Shown: positions 35,855 through 45,122 of the stretch, piece by piece
Layout of the letters: the number at the start of each line of letters is the position of its first letter
Position numbering within the stretch: position 1 is the stretch's first letter
NCBI GenBank assembly: GCA_025449485.1
Contig: JANWJG010000038.1
Coordinates: 1-49,114, forward strand
Reading direction: 5' to 3'
DNA: 49,114 bases
DNA from: Nitrosotalea sp.
GTDB taxonomy: Archaea > Thermoproteota > Nitrososphaeria > Nitrososphaerales > Nitrosopumilaceae
The notes under the pieces: generated by a model
The model's database searches: none
The model's input: the letters and a program-made list of their open reading frames with translations, nothing else
Told to the model about the DNA's origin: nothing
Position numbers and translations under genes: made by a program

Positions 35855-38746
35855 ATGAACAATGCTATAAAAACAAGTATCGCCGCGTCCATTGCTCTAC
35901 TTGTATCTTTTACAATGCTTTTTGCCTATCTTACATATGGTGCGGCAAATCCTGTTGACGTCAGCAATGAGAAATTCTCTTTTGCAGGAGCTGATTCTGG
36001 AGAAAAAAGAGTCTTCCTCTTGGGCTCTAGTTATGTTGAGCGACTAAATTCATCGTACATCAAACAATATCTCTCAGAGAATGGTTTGCAACAATTTCAG
36101 GTCTATAATATAGCAAAAAATGGCGCTGGTAACCCCTCACAACAAATTCAGTATCTAGAACCCATGGTTTCAGCTCATCCTACCGTTATTGTATATGGGC
36201 TAGGTTTTCGTGAATTAGGATACAAGCCGTATACAAATAATGCTCCTAGTTGTGCCCCAGGTGGGTCTATGCCTCTTGAAGGTAACACCACGAATACAGC
36301 ATTTAGCACTCCGTCAGTTCAAGATGCTGCATCATACTTGCAAAAGATAATTCCTGTAAAGACTGACTATTTCTCAAACCTTGCTGACCCAAAACATGTC
36401 ACAGTTGACTTACTAAAATCATATTTTGAAGAAAATATTACATCTAATACTGAAGTAAATGCTGTTGCCAGTAACGAAAACAATTCTACACTTGGTATAT
36501 TGAATGAAAATTTTGTTGAAAAAAGGGATCCGCAGTTTATCAACATTAGAAGTCTTGATGAAATAAACAAACCGCTGGACTATACAGTTCACGTATGCCC
36601 TGATGACATGACCAATGAATTGACAAAATTAAGTGAAATGATATCTACATTGAAGAAAAATAATATCAATGTGATATTGTTTGTTCCGCCATTTTCTCAA
36701 AGTTATCTGAATGCTGTTGGCGATGATGGAATACACACATTCCTATCTACACTGGGTACATTTGCTAGTGAAAATAATTTAAAATTATATGATCTTCATG
36801 ACAAGTATGTTACTCTAAACATATGGGCTGATGCACAACATGTTGCTCAAAACCCAAAGGTGGTAATTTACAGTGATGATATCGCAAAAATTGTTCTAGG
36901 CGAATTACATTCCTATACAAATATGCGAACTGTTGACACAAGTGCCGCGAACTTGAGTTACAAAGATCTTTCTTATGCTGATTTAAGATCTGTGAATTTG
37001 TCAGGAAAGAACATGACTGGAACTATTCTCATATATTCTAATTTGTACGGTGCAAACATGACTGATACAATTCTCAAAGATGCAAATCTTGGGCATGCGT
37101 ATATGCATAATTTGGATTTGTCTGGAGAAGATTTGACTGGTACAGTCCTCACAGGTGCCGATTTGACAAATGCAGACCTTGCCGACGTTGAACTCTCCGG
37201 CAAGGACCTCACTGGAACAAACCTTAGTGGGGTTAACATGTCAGACAAGGATCTGAATGGAACAATCCTTGTAGGGACTAATCTAGTCAATGCCAATCTG
37301 AAAGATGTGGACCTGTCACACAAGGATCTCACTGGAGCTAACCTTGCTGGCGATAACCTGTCAGGCCAAGATTTCACCGGAACAATTCTTGCAGGGGCCA
37401 ATTTGGATTACACAAATCTTCATGATGTTGATCTGGTAGGCAAAAATCTGACTGGTACTAGTCTCAAGGGAGTCTACTTGGCAGATAAAGATCTAACGGG
37501 TGCACTCCTCATAGGATCTAATCTAGCTTACGCAAATCTTAGTGGTGTTGATCTAACAGGAAAAAATATGACAGGAGCATTTCTGTTTAGAACCAATTTG
37601 CAGAATGCTGATCTAGCTAATGCGGATCTAACAGGTGACAACTTACGAAAGACGATATTGATTGGAGCCAATCTAAATAATGCCAAACTTCGTAATTCAG
37701 ACTTGTCTGGTAATACTCTGACTAGAACAGAACTTGTTGGTGCAGACTTGAGTAATGCCGTTCTGCCTGGTGTAAATTTTGCAGGCAAGGATCTGACTGG
37801 AACAATCCTTGTAGGGACTAATCTAGTCAATGCCAACTTTACAGGAGTTGATCTGTCTGGCAAGGACTTTACTGGAAGCAATCTTAGGGGAACGCATCTT
37901 GACTATGCGATTCTATCTGGTGTAAATCTTGGAATGAAAAATCTGACAGGTACTACACTAGAAGGATCTGATCTGACAAAAGCCGTGTTGTGGAAAGCAA
38001 AACTTGTAGATGCGAATCTGATCGGTGCAGATCTGTCTCACAGTGATCTACGTAATGCCCTGATTAAAGGCTCTAACTTGACTAATGCAAATCTATCTGG
38101 CGCCAATCTATCTGGAGCTAATCTGTCAGGCGATGACCTAACCGGGACCATCCTTGTGGGGGCTAATTTGGCAAATGCTACTATGACTGGAATAGATATG
38201 TCAAAGGCAATAACTGATCCTTCTAAAATTAAATCAACGTCTGTCTCTCATGCATTGCCTCATGTTATAATAATGTCAAATTTCCAAACCACGACTGGCT
38301 GGATAAAACAGTCGTCTAGCGGAAACCAGTCATATGACCATACTGATTTCATAAATGGTTCACAAAGTCTGAAACTTGTTACTGCTGGAAATGGCTCACC
38401 CATAGTTACTCATAGTAATATTTTCTCACACGCTTTTGATCTGAGTCACTATGTTACAAGTGCATGGATTAAAGTAGACAATTCATCCAAAGTAAAAGAA
38501 TTCTGGATATATCTCTCAAGTGATGGTTTGAAATCATCTTGGTATACATACAAGATTACAATTCCAAATCATGTCAAGTCTGGAGAGTGGACAAAGATTT
38601 CAATTGATCCAAAACAATTTGTTGTTAATGGTACCCCGGACATATCTGCAATAAACAGAATTCAAATAAGAATTAACGATGATTCTACAGGACCAGTCAC
38701 TTTACACATTAATGAAATATTGGCACAAAAGGAGATATCCAAATGA
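35855..38746 (+). CDS. SGNH-hydrolase-like domain + long pentapeptide-repeat solenoid + C-terminal CBM-like jelly roll
   Basis: FLLGSSYVERLNSSYI (GxS block), IWADAQHV (DxxH block), then A(N/D)LXX repeats from about aa 365 to 790, then a carbohydrate-binding-like region. Confidence 0.85.
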   Translation: MNNAIKTSIAASIALLVSFTMLFAYLTYGAANPVDVSNEKFSFAGADSGEKRVFLLGSSYVERLNSSYIKQYLSENGLQQFQVYNIAKNGAGNPSQQIQYLEPMVSAHPTVIVYGLGFRELGYKPYTNNAPSCAPGGSMPLEGNTTNTAFSTPSVQDAASYLQKIIPVKTDYFSNLADPKHVTVDLLKSYFEENITSNTEVNAVASNENNSTLGILNENFVEKRDPQFINIRSLDEINKPLDYTVHVCPDDMTNELTKLSEMISTLKKNNINVILFVPPFSQSYLNAVGDDGIHTFLSTLGTFASENNLKLYDLHDKYVTLNIWADAQHVAQNPKVVIYSDDIAKIVLGELHSYTNMRTVDTSAANLSYKDLSYADLRSVNLSGKNMTGTILIYSNLYGANMTDTILKDANLGHAYMHNLDLSGEDLTGTVLTGADLTNADLADVELSGKDLTGTNLSGVNMSDKDLNGTILVGTNLVNANLKDVDLSHKDLTGANLAGDNLSGQDFTGTILAGANLDYTNLHDVDLVGKNLTGTSLKGVYLADKDLTGALLIGSNLAYANLSGVDLTGKNMTGAFLFRTNLQNADLANADLTGDNLRKTILIGANLNNAKLRNSDLSGNTLTRTELVGADLSNAVLPGVNFAGKDLTGTILVGTNLVNANFTGVDLSGKDFTGSNLRGTHLDYAILSGVNLGMKNLTGTTLEGSDLTKAVLWKAKLVDANLIGADLSHSDLRNALIKGSNLTNANLSGANLSGANLSGDDLTGTILVGANLANATMTGIDMSKAITDPSKIKSTSVSHALPHVIIMSNFQTTTGWIKQSSSGNQSYDHTDFINGSQSLKLVTAGNGSPIVTHSNIFSHAFDLSHYVTSAWIKVDNSSKVKEFWIYLSSDGLKSSWYTYKITIPNHVKSGEWTKISIDPKQFVVNGTPDISAINRIQIRINDDSTGPVTLHINEILAQKEISK

Positions 38747-38796
38747 AAAACTTTTGTGATAACGAAACTTGGAAGATGGGATGCAGATAGTATAAA

Positions 38797-39744
38797 ATGA
38801 TATTTCTAAAATTATTTTTATTTCTTGTCTTGTCGATGATCCTTATACCTGCTTATCCTGTCTTGGCATATTCTAAGACGTCTTGTCAATGTGTCTCGTT
38901 TAGGCTTGATGATATTCAGGATTATTGGTTAGACAGTGTTCAAACAAAAATAATTGATACATTTCATCAAAAAAATGCAAGTCTGACAATTGGGATAATC
39001 GGGAATCATATAGGACAAGATTTCAAACTAGTGCATGATGTAAAAACGAAACTAGGGAAGACTCCGGCATTAGAAATAGCAAACCATGGTTGGAATCATG
39101 AGGATTTTACCCAGTTTAGCAGAGAACAACAAGGTGTGCTAATGAAAAATACTAACGAGAAGATATCTAAATTGTTTGGAGTTACTCCTTCTTCATTTAT
39201 TCCTCCTTTTGATACGATTAACTCTAATACCATGATAGCATTTTTTGAAAATAACTTCAAGTATGTTTCAGCTGATGTTTCCCAAGATAATCCGTCTGTT
39301 TTTACTAAAAATACCCAAGTTTATCATGTGCCAGGAACCGGACAGATAAGTAATCTCACTGGCAATGATAATGTTTGGCTTCATTATGATAACCAACACG
39401 TTCTTGTAAAAATAATGTCAGATATCCAAAAATATGGATACTCTATGGTAATACTCCACCCTCCGGAATTTGCACAAAGGACACAATCTCATTATACTAA
39501 CGATGTGAATACAACTCAAATTAAAAATCTTGGACTGCTAATTGACAGCATAAAAAAGAGTGATATAAAAATAGTAACTATGGATCAGATTCCATCTAAT
39601 ATGCAAAGTAAATCATATCCTGGTTGGTTGGGTAATGTTTTCATGTGGAATGAAAAAGGAATAATTTCTGACAAACAGGTTTTGTCTAATGTCAATTACT
39701 TGATTGACAAGAAAGTTATTACTTCATCTGCGGTATTCAAATAA
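38797..39744 (+). CDS. Secreted NodB-type polysaccharide deacetylase
   Basis: SCQCVSFRLDDIQ, NHGWNHED, FIPPFD, ILHPPEF; signal peptide. Confidence 0.85.
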   Translation: MIFLKLFLFLVLSMILIPAYPVLAYSKTSCQCVSFRLDDIQDYWLDSVQTKIIDTFHQKNASLTIGIIGNHIGQDFKLVHDVKTKLGKTPALEIANHGWNHEDFTQFSREQQGVLMKNTNEKISKLFGVTPSSFIPPFDTINSNTMIAFFENNFKYVSADVSQDNPSVFTKNTQVYHVPGTGQISNLTGNDNVWLHYDNQHVLVKIMSDIQKYGYSMVILHPPEFAQRTQSHYTNDVNTTQIKNLGLLIDSIKKSDIKIVTMDQIPSNMQSKSYPGWLGNVFMWNEKGIISDKQVLSNVNYLIDKKVITSSAVFK

Positions 39745-39877
39745 AACAAAACCGAACTGATTAATTGTATTTAAGACTTGTTCATTTTTGTAACTGAACA
39801 AAGTTACACAAGGTACTAAATTAACGAATTAAAACTATTTTTGGGTGTGAGTGTGTTGATTATATACGCGAGTAAAA

Positions 39878-40930
39878 ATGACCATTGTTAAATTTAAAAC
39901 TAGAAATGCGCGAATCAAAGCTAATGTACAATTCCTAGCTTTATCTGCAATTCTTCTATTATTGTTTAATTGTGGTTCTTATTTGGCCTCAATTGGTGCC
40001 AACGCGCAAGTGGAAAATACTATCGGATCTGGCACATTTTCAAGTACACAAGGTTCCTGCAAGTGTGTAGTCTTCAGATTAGATGATGTAAACAGCAATT
40101 TTCTGACAAAAGTACAGCTGAACATAATGGATCAATTCATTTCACAAAACCAAAGCATCTCACTGGGACTCATAATGCATAGAATAGACCCAACATCTAC
40201 AGTAGTTGAAAAAGTTAAAGAGGGAAAACAGAAGGGCTTGTTTGAATTGGACCTTCATGGTTGGGACCATGTTGATTATTCACAGTTGAGCAAAGAAGAA
40301 CAGCTTGGAACACTACAGCAAGCTAGCGACAAGATGAATACAATCTTTGGTCAGCGCTCCCAAATCTTCATACCTCCATATAACAAATTTAATGGTGATA
40401 CAATTGGAGTTTTACAATCTATTGGAGTTAGAATATTTAGTTCTGATACCTCTGCTGATAAGAATCCGTATTTTATAGCAAATGGAATGAATGAAGGCAG
40501 GTCTAATATGATTCTGTATCATCTTCCAGCCATGACTAGTTTCAAAAATGATAATGGGAATGGTACGTGGATAAAAGTTCCTATACAGACAATCTTGAAT
40601 GATGTGGATGATAGCGTAAACAGATATGGCTATGCGGTGGTTTTACTACATCCTCAGAATTTTGCAAAGATGGAAAATAAAATATTTGTTGATACTGTGG
40701 ATGAAAATGAAATTAAAGATTTATCACTCTTGATATCCCAGATAAAATCTGAACATCTAAAAATTACAACATTTGCAAATGTAGTAGGACTACAAATATC
40801 TACTTCACCACATGTACAACTAGCTCCTGAATTTTCTGGAACAGCGGCAATTGTATTGGTGGCATCAATATTGTTAATTGTTGGATTTTCAGTTGTGAGA
40901 AAAAATAATCTTGTTAGGCATAGAATCTGA
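39878..40930 (+). CDS. Secreted/anchored NodB-type polysaccharide deacetylase
   Basis: SCKCVVFRLDDVN, LHGWDHVD, FIPPYNKF, LLHPQNF; C-terminal TM. Confidence 0.85.
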   Translation: MTIVKFKTRNARIKANVQFLALSAILLLLFNCGSYLASIGANAQVENTIGSGTFSSTQGSCKCVVFRLDDVNSNFLTKVQLNIMDQFISQNQSISLGLIMHRIDPTSTVVEKVKEGKQKGLFELDLHGWDHVDYSQLSKEEQLGTLQQASDKMNTIFGQRSQIFIPPYNKFNGDTIGVLQSIGVRIFSSDTSADKNPYFIANGMNEGRSNMILYHLPAMTSFKNDNGNGTWIKVPIQTILNDVDDSVNRYGYAVVLLHPQNFAKMENKIFVDTVDENEIKDLSLLISQIKSEHLKITTFANVVGLQISTSPHVQLAPEFSGTAAIVLVASILLIVGFSVVRKNNLVRHRI

Positions 40931-41024
40931 TACCTAGAGTATATTGGACTCGTAAGTTGTCTCACTATTTTTCTACGCGTGTTGTTGTGTAAAAATACAA
41001 CATGTGGCAACCTTGAAACAAAAA

Positions 41025-42422
41025 TTAGGAAATTGGGGGATTGATCTCTCTTATGCTTAATTTTTTAAAATCAAATTCTGCATTGTCTGCCCTGAATTGC
41101 TGCTCTGTACCTCCCCAAGATATTATGTCATTATTATTCATTGAAGCACCAGTTGTGATATTCTTGCATCCATATTTTGAAGGATCACCTGGAACTTGCC
41201 AACCGGAATCTATTTGTTCAAATACCTTGTGCCAGTTATTGTCATCCTGATCATCTATCCATATCTCAAATTTTACTGCGGTGTTGTTTTTGATGTTATA
41301 TGTCATGGTCTTCATACCAATCCAACGATCGTTTAACGGAGTTGTAATTCCACTAGTGGCAAATGTTTCTGAATAGCTTGATTTGTCTCCTGCATGGTAA
41401 AGAGATTTTTGAACTTCTGCATTTCCATCATAGGTTATGCTTGAATAATATGAATATCCTTGGCAAATTGAGACGTGCGGACTACCGCTTCTCGTCACAT
41501 GGGTAAACTCTTGAGGATAATGAGTACTGTTCTGCAATCTGTAATAGCCGGTCATCTCAGTGTTCAACCAAAGTGTGTTTGGCGGTGAATTCACTACTAG
41601 TCTCACTCCTTCATTCTCTGGCACGTCGATTCTTTTTGCATGCCATGAATCATCTGTAGGGTTTTTGTAAAGTTGCATGCATATTGTTGGATCGTTACAG
41701 ATTGCATTTGAGTCAGGGCCGGTGTAAAATATTGTGTCATTTAACGGATCATTTGAATTCATGTACCACTGTGGTCCATCTTTTTCTGTTGGATAGATCT
41801 CCTTGACACCAAAAATGTCATCTGATTCACTTACTGGTGGTATGTAGATTGTGGCAGAGTCCCTATTGTAACTGATATTGGCCCTGAATCCTTGGCTTGT
41901 ATAGTTATTTGATTTTGTATCAATGTGGTACCTGTAATAGCCATCAGGTTGCATGCTCGTGACTGGTATGCTGTCAGTCTTGTATAATGTTCCATTGGAA
42001 AAGAAAATCTGGGCCTGTAGTGAGGGTGATCCATCTCCATTGGGGTGTATTTTCACATCTATATCGTGGGAATCAATCACAGTTCCATTTCTATATGTGG
42101 CATTACGATAGTTTTGTTCCAAAAACCCGCTAATTGTTAATGTTATATTTTTTGCCCATCCTCGTTCAAGTAACATGTTGATTGTTTCCAGTTTTACACA
42201 TGCAGGAGAGTTATCTCTAGTTTTGATGACTAGCTGAAGATTTCCTTGACAAACAACAATGTTTGCAGAAATTCCTGAATTGTATTGTTCTAGTGGGTTC
42301 TTGGTTATGAGCCATTTTGGGATCAAAAGACGCAAGTCACCAGTTTCATTTTGTCCAAAAACGTTGGGTATGATAATTGATACTGTAACAATAAAAATTA
42401 TTGAAAGATATGGTACTCTCAA
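41025..42422 (-). CDS. Secreted protein with C...AC...RGWA module and concanavalin-like (polysaccharide lyase/lectin-type) domain
   Basis: VVCQGNLQLVIKTRDNSPACVKLETINMLLERGWAKN; WLNTEMTGYYRLQ...DRWIGMKTMTYNIKNNTAVKFEIWIDD. Confidence 0.65.
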   Translation of the reverse strand: MRVPYLSIIFIVTVSIIIPNVFGQNETGDLRLLIPKWLITKNPLEQYNSGISANIVVCQGNLQLVIKTRDNSPACVKLETINMLLERGWAKNITLTISGFLEQNYRNATYRNGTVIDSHDIDVKIHPNGDGSPSLQAQIFFSNGTLYKTDSIPVTSMQPDGYYRYHIDTKSNNYTSQGFRANISYNRDSATIYIPPVSESDDIFGVKEIYPTEKDGPQWYMNSNDPLNDTIFYTGPDSNAICNDPTICMQLYKNPTDDSWHAKRIDVPENEGVRLVVNSPPNTLWLNTEMTGYYRLQNSTHYPQEFTHVTRSGSPHVSICQGYSYYSSITYDGNAEVQKSLYHAGDKSSYSETFATSGITTPLNDRWIGMKTMTYNIKNNTAVKFEIWIDDQDDNNWHKVFEQIDSGWQVPGDPSKYGCKNITTGASMNNNDIISWGGTEQQFRADNAEFDFKKLSIREINPPIS

Positions 42423-42444
42423 ATAATTATGGTTTACTTCATAG

Positions 42445-42462
42445 TTTAAAAAATTGGCGTAT
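42445..42462 (-). promoter_or_regulatory. Promoter core shared with secreted-protein cassettes
   Basis: gtttaaaaaattggcgta versus gtttaaaaaattggtgta at 13268; located upstream of 41025..42422. Confidence 0.45.
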
Positions 42463-42514
42463 CTTACATGTATAACAAAGTCTTATTGATTGACAAAGTA
42501 CGGTACCTTAATTT

Positions 42515-42551
42515 TGACACCATCTGACACAACTAGCCTCCAAATACCTAT
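42515..42551 (+). promoter_or_regulatory. TGACAC-N4-TGACACAA ... CCAAATACCTAT promoter element
   Basis: Same arrangement as 31034..31070; 33 nt upstream of ATG 42584. Confidence 0.6.
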
Positions 42552-42583
42552 CAACTATTCTTCAAGATAAAAAAATCACAGAG

Positions 42584-44554
42584 ATGAATGAAATCCACTA
42601 TGGTAGAATACATCATACACCATCATTGCTAGTATTTTCTATTTTTACATTACTTCTAATATTCTCTGTAATGCAACCTGCATTGGCAGTTTCATATGGA
42701 AGTTATGGTGCTAGCGCAAACACCAAGTCCGTGGTAACAACACTTCCCATCACACCCAAGCCTGTAACCGTGAATGCTGTATCCACGACAAATACTGTTT
42801 CCGGCAAAAACACCTGTCCTTGCATCGTGTTCAGGTTAGATGATGTACGAGGATCATACTTGCCTGATATTCAAATGAAGATCATGGATGTATTTCAAAA
42901 GAAAAATGCAAGTCTCAGTATTGGAATTACTGGTTATAATCTCACCCAAGATGGTAAACTAGTCTCATATCTACAAAACAATCTCAAACCCGGGCATACG
43001 GCTATCGAGATGGCAAATCATGGTTGGAGACACGAGGACTTTGCTACCTTGGGCTTATCACAACAGGTCACCTTGATGAATAAAACTAATCAAGAATTAA
43101 ACAAGATATTTGGAAAAAAACCAAATGCGTTTTTTGTACCATATGGCATGTATGATAATGATACCCTAAAGGTAATAAAACAACTAAAAATGAACGTAAT
43201 CAGCTCTAGTATATGGAGCGAGGACAAATTTGTTTTAGCCCAGGGAAAAATAACTGCAAATAAAGATTCGCTAGGACTCTACCACATCCCATCAATGACT
43301 GAATTCCAATCTGATACTGGAAATGAGACATATTGGACAAATATTCCAAAAGACAGAGTAATTGATAGTATTAATTCTCATATCACAAAATACGGTTATG
43401 ATGTATTTTTAATACATCCACAGAATTTTGCAACACTTGTAAATGGTCAATACGTCAACACTGCTGATACAACACATCTTGATGAACTTGCAAGTATAAT
43501 CGACTATGTCAAGTCAAAACATATCCACATATTGACAATTTCTGAAATTGCAGGGCTTGATCGTGCAAGTATCACACCAACTGTAAAACCTGTTGCAACT
43601 ACTTCAAAACCTGTCAGCACAATCCCTGTTTCAAAACCGTCATCTGACGTTGACGTTTCCAACTCCTCAATAGATTCCACAGAACAACCACGAGTTGTAA
43701 AATATGTAGAGCCAAATGGCTCATTGACAATGAATGTACAATATCCTAGCAATGATCCTGCTAATGCTCAAATGCTGTCAATGAAAATCTATCGAGATTT
43801 TGATACCAAGCCCTACCTAGAATTACCAACTGTATCTGAAAATCCTTACACTGTAACACTTCCAATGTACCATCAATACAAAATACAGACATTTGTCAAT
43901 AGTATGCTCTCAAGTGTGATCTTGACCACGCTTGATACTCTACATCAAAATATGGATGTCAATATTCCATGGGGTGGAACCATACTTGTTTCTGTATATT
44001 ACCATGACGGGCAAACACCAGTTTCTGGTGCTAACATATCCATAAGATCTCAAGATAATAAAACACGGGCAATTGGAGTTACTGATTCTGATGGGTCAGC
44101 AACCAGATTTTCACTTCCATCCACAATTGTTGACGGTAATTACTATGTAGTAGATGTAAAGATAAACAGTCACCTGGTTTTCTCATCTGACCCTGTGACG
44201 TTGGCACCTGAAAATATTAATAAAATCAAACTGGTTGCGCCTTGGCCTTCGATGCTAGAAAATCTAATCACCGTCAAAGTATACAATCAAACCAAAGTCT
44301 TGCCCTCAAATGGACAGACGTATGCAGTTCAAATGTATGATGATCAAGGAAACAAACTATCTGAGTCCCCAGTTAACATACATGGTGAAGGTTATTTCTG
44401 GTCTATGCAAGTAGGTGATTATGTCTTCAAAGTTGTAAAGACTAGTAATGATACAGTGCTAGGTGACAAGTTTGTCACAGTGGATGGTACCAAAAACAAC
44501 TTTGATTTGACAATTCAAAACCATGTATCTACAACAAAACCGGTCTTGAACTAA
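42584..44554 (+). CDS. Secreted NodB-type polysaccharide deacetylase with C-terminal carboxypeptidase-regulatory/Ig-like domains
   Basis: TCPCIVFRLDDVR, NHGWRHED, FFVPYGMYD, LIHPQNF; GQTPVSGANISIRSQDNKTRAIGVTDSDGSA. Confidence 0.85.
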   Translation: MNEIHYGRIHHTPSLLVFSIFTLLLIFSVMQPALAVSYGSYGASANTKSVVTTLPITPKPVTVNAVSTTNTVSGKNTCPCIVFRLDDVRGSYLPDIQMKIMDVFQKKNASLSIGITGYNLTQDGKLVSYLQNNLKPGHTAIEMANHGWRHEDFATLGLSQQVTLMNKTNQELNKIFGKKPNAFFVPYGMYDNDTLKVIKQLKMNVISSSIWSEDKFVLAQGKITANKDSLGLYHIPSMTEFQSDTGNETYWTNIPKDRVIDSINSHITKYGYDVFLIHPQNFATLVNGQYVNTADTTHLDELASIIDYVKSKHIHILTISEIAGLDRASITPTVKPVATTSKPVSTIPVSKPSSDVDVSNSSIDSTEQPRVVKYVEPNGSLTMNVQYPSNDPANAQMLSMKIYRDFDTKPYLELPTVSENPYTVTLPMYHQYKIQTFVNSMLSSVILTTLDTLHQNMDVNIPWGGTILVSVYYHDGQTPVSGANISIRSQDNKTRAIGVTDSDGSATRFSLPSTIVDGNYYVVDVKINSHLVFSSDPVTLAPENINKIKLVAPWPSMLENLITVKVYNQTKVLPSNGQTYAVQMYDDQGNKLSESPVNIHGEGYFWSMQVGDYVFKVVKTSNDTVLGDKFVTVDGTKNNFDLTIQNHVSTTKPVLN

Positions 44555-44567
44555 ATAGTGTGATACC

Positions 44568-44708
44568 ATGAATCTAATTTACAAAAAACTTGATGTAATT
44601 GAGACAGATATTGATGATCTTGACAAGTTTGAATTCGAAGATCACGATGACTTGAGGGAATTCTTTGAAGATTCTGATCTTTCTGATACAAAAGATCTAT
44701 CGCTGTAA
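44568..44708 (+). CDS. Small acidic protein (46 aa)
   Basis: MNLIYKKLDVIETDIDDLDKFEFEDHDDLREFFEDSDLSDTKDLSL*. Confidence 0.4.
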   Translation: MNLIYKKLDVIETDIDDLDKFEFEDHDDLREFFEDSDLSDTKDLSL

Positions 44709-44765
44709 AATTTCAAAATAGAAAAAGAGAGTTTGGATTTTATACGTAAAACAAGTTTGTTCTAT

Positions 44766-44930
44766 TTAAAACTCAATCTTGTCTTTTTCAGTAAGTAGAA
44801 ACTTTTTTGATTTTCTTACTCCTTTTAGATCAAACCAGCTTACTTTCATGGTTACTTTTTTGCCCTTGATCTCATCAATTGTTATCTTGTCCGCTATTTT
44901 TACAAGTTCACCTAGTGTTTGATTTGACAT
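44766..44930 (-). CDS. Small basic hypothetical protein (54 aa)
   Basis: MSNQTLGELVKIADKITIDEIKGKKVTMKVSWFDLKGVRKSKKFLLTEKDKIEF*. Confidence 0.5.
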   Translation of the reverse strand: MSNQTLGELVKIADKITIDEIKGKKVTMKVSWFDLKGVRKSKKFLLTEKDKIEF

Positions 44931-45122
44931 TTTTTTACTTGGTTTTATTTTTCAATTTGATTCTTGGGACGAAATTTTATACACATGTTGTTTAAAAAAT
45001 TCTACGCAATGACATTTTTCTAGAAAACACATGATCCCACTTGATCGATTAAGCTAGTATTATGATAAATCAGCTATGTTGTTGAGTATGTATAATATGC
45101 AAAAATTACGTTGATTCTATTT

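Noticed and set aside
36973-37881. Antisense ORFs 36973..37401 and 37528..37881 with regular repeats
   Set aside because: Mirror-image translations of the pentapeptide-repeat codons, not independent genes.
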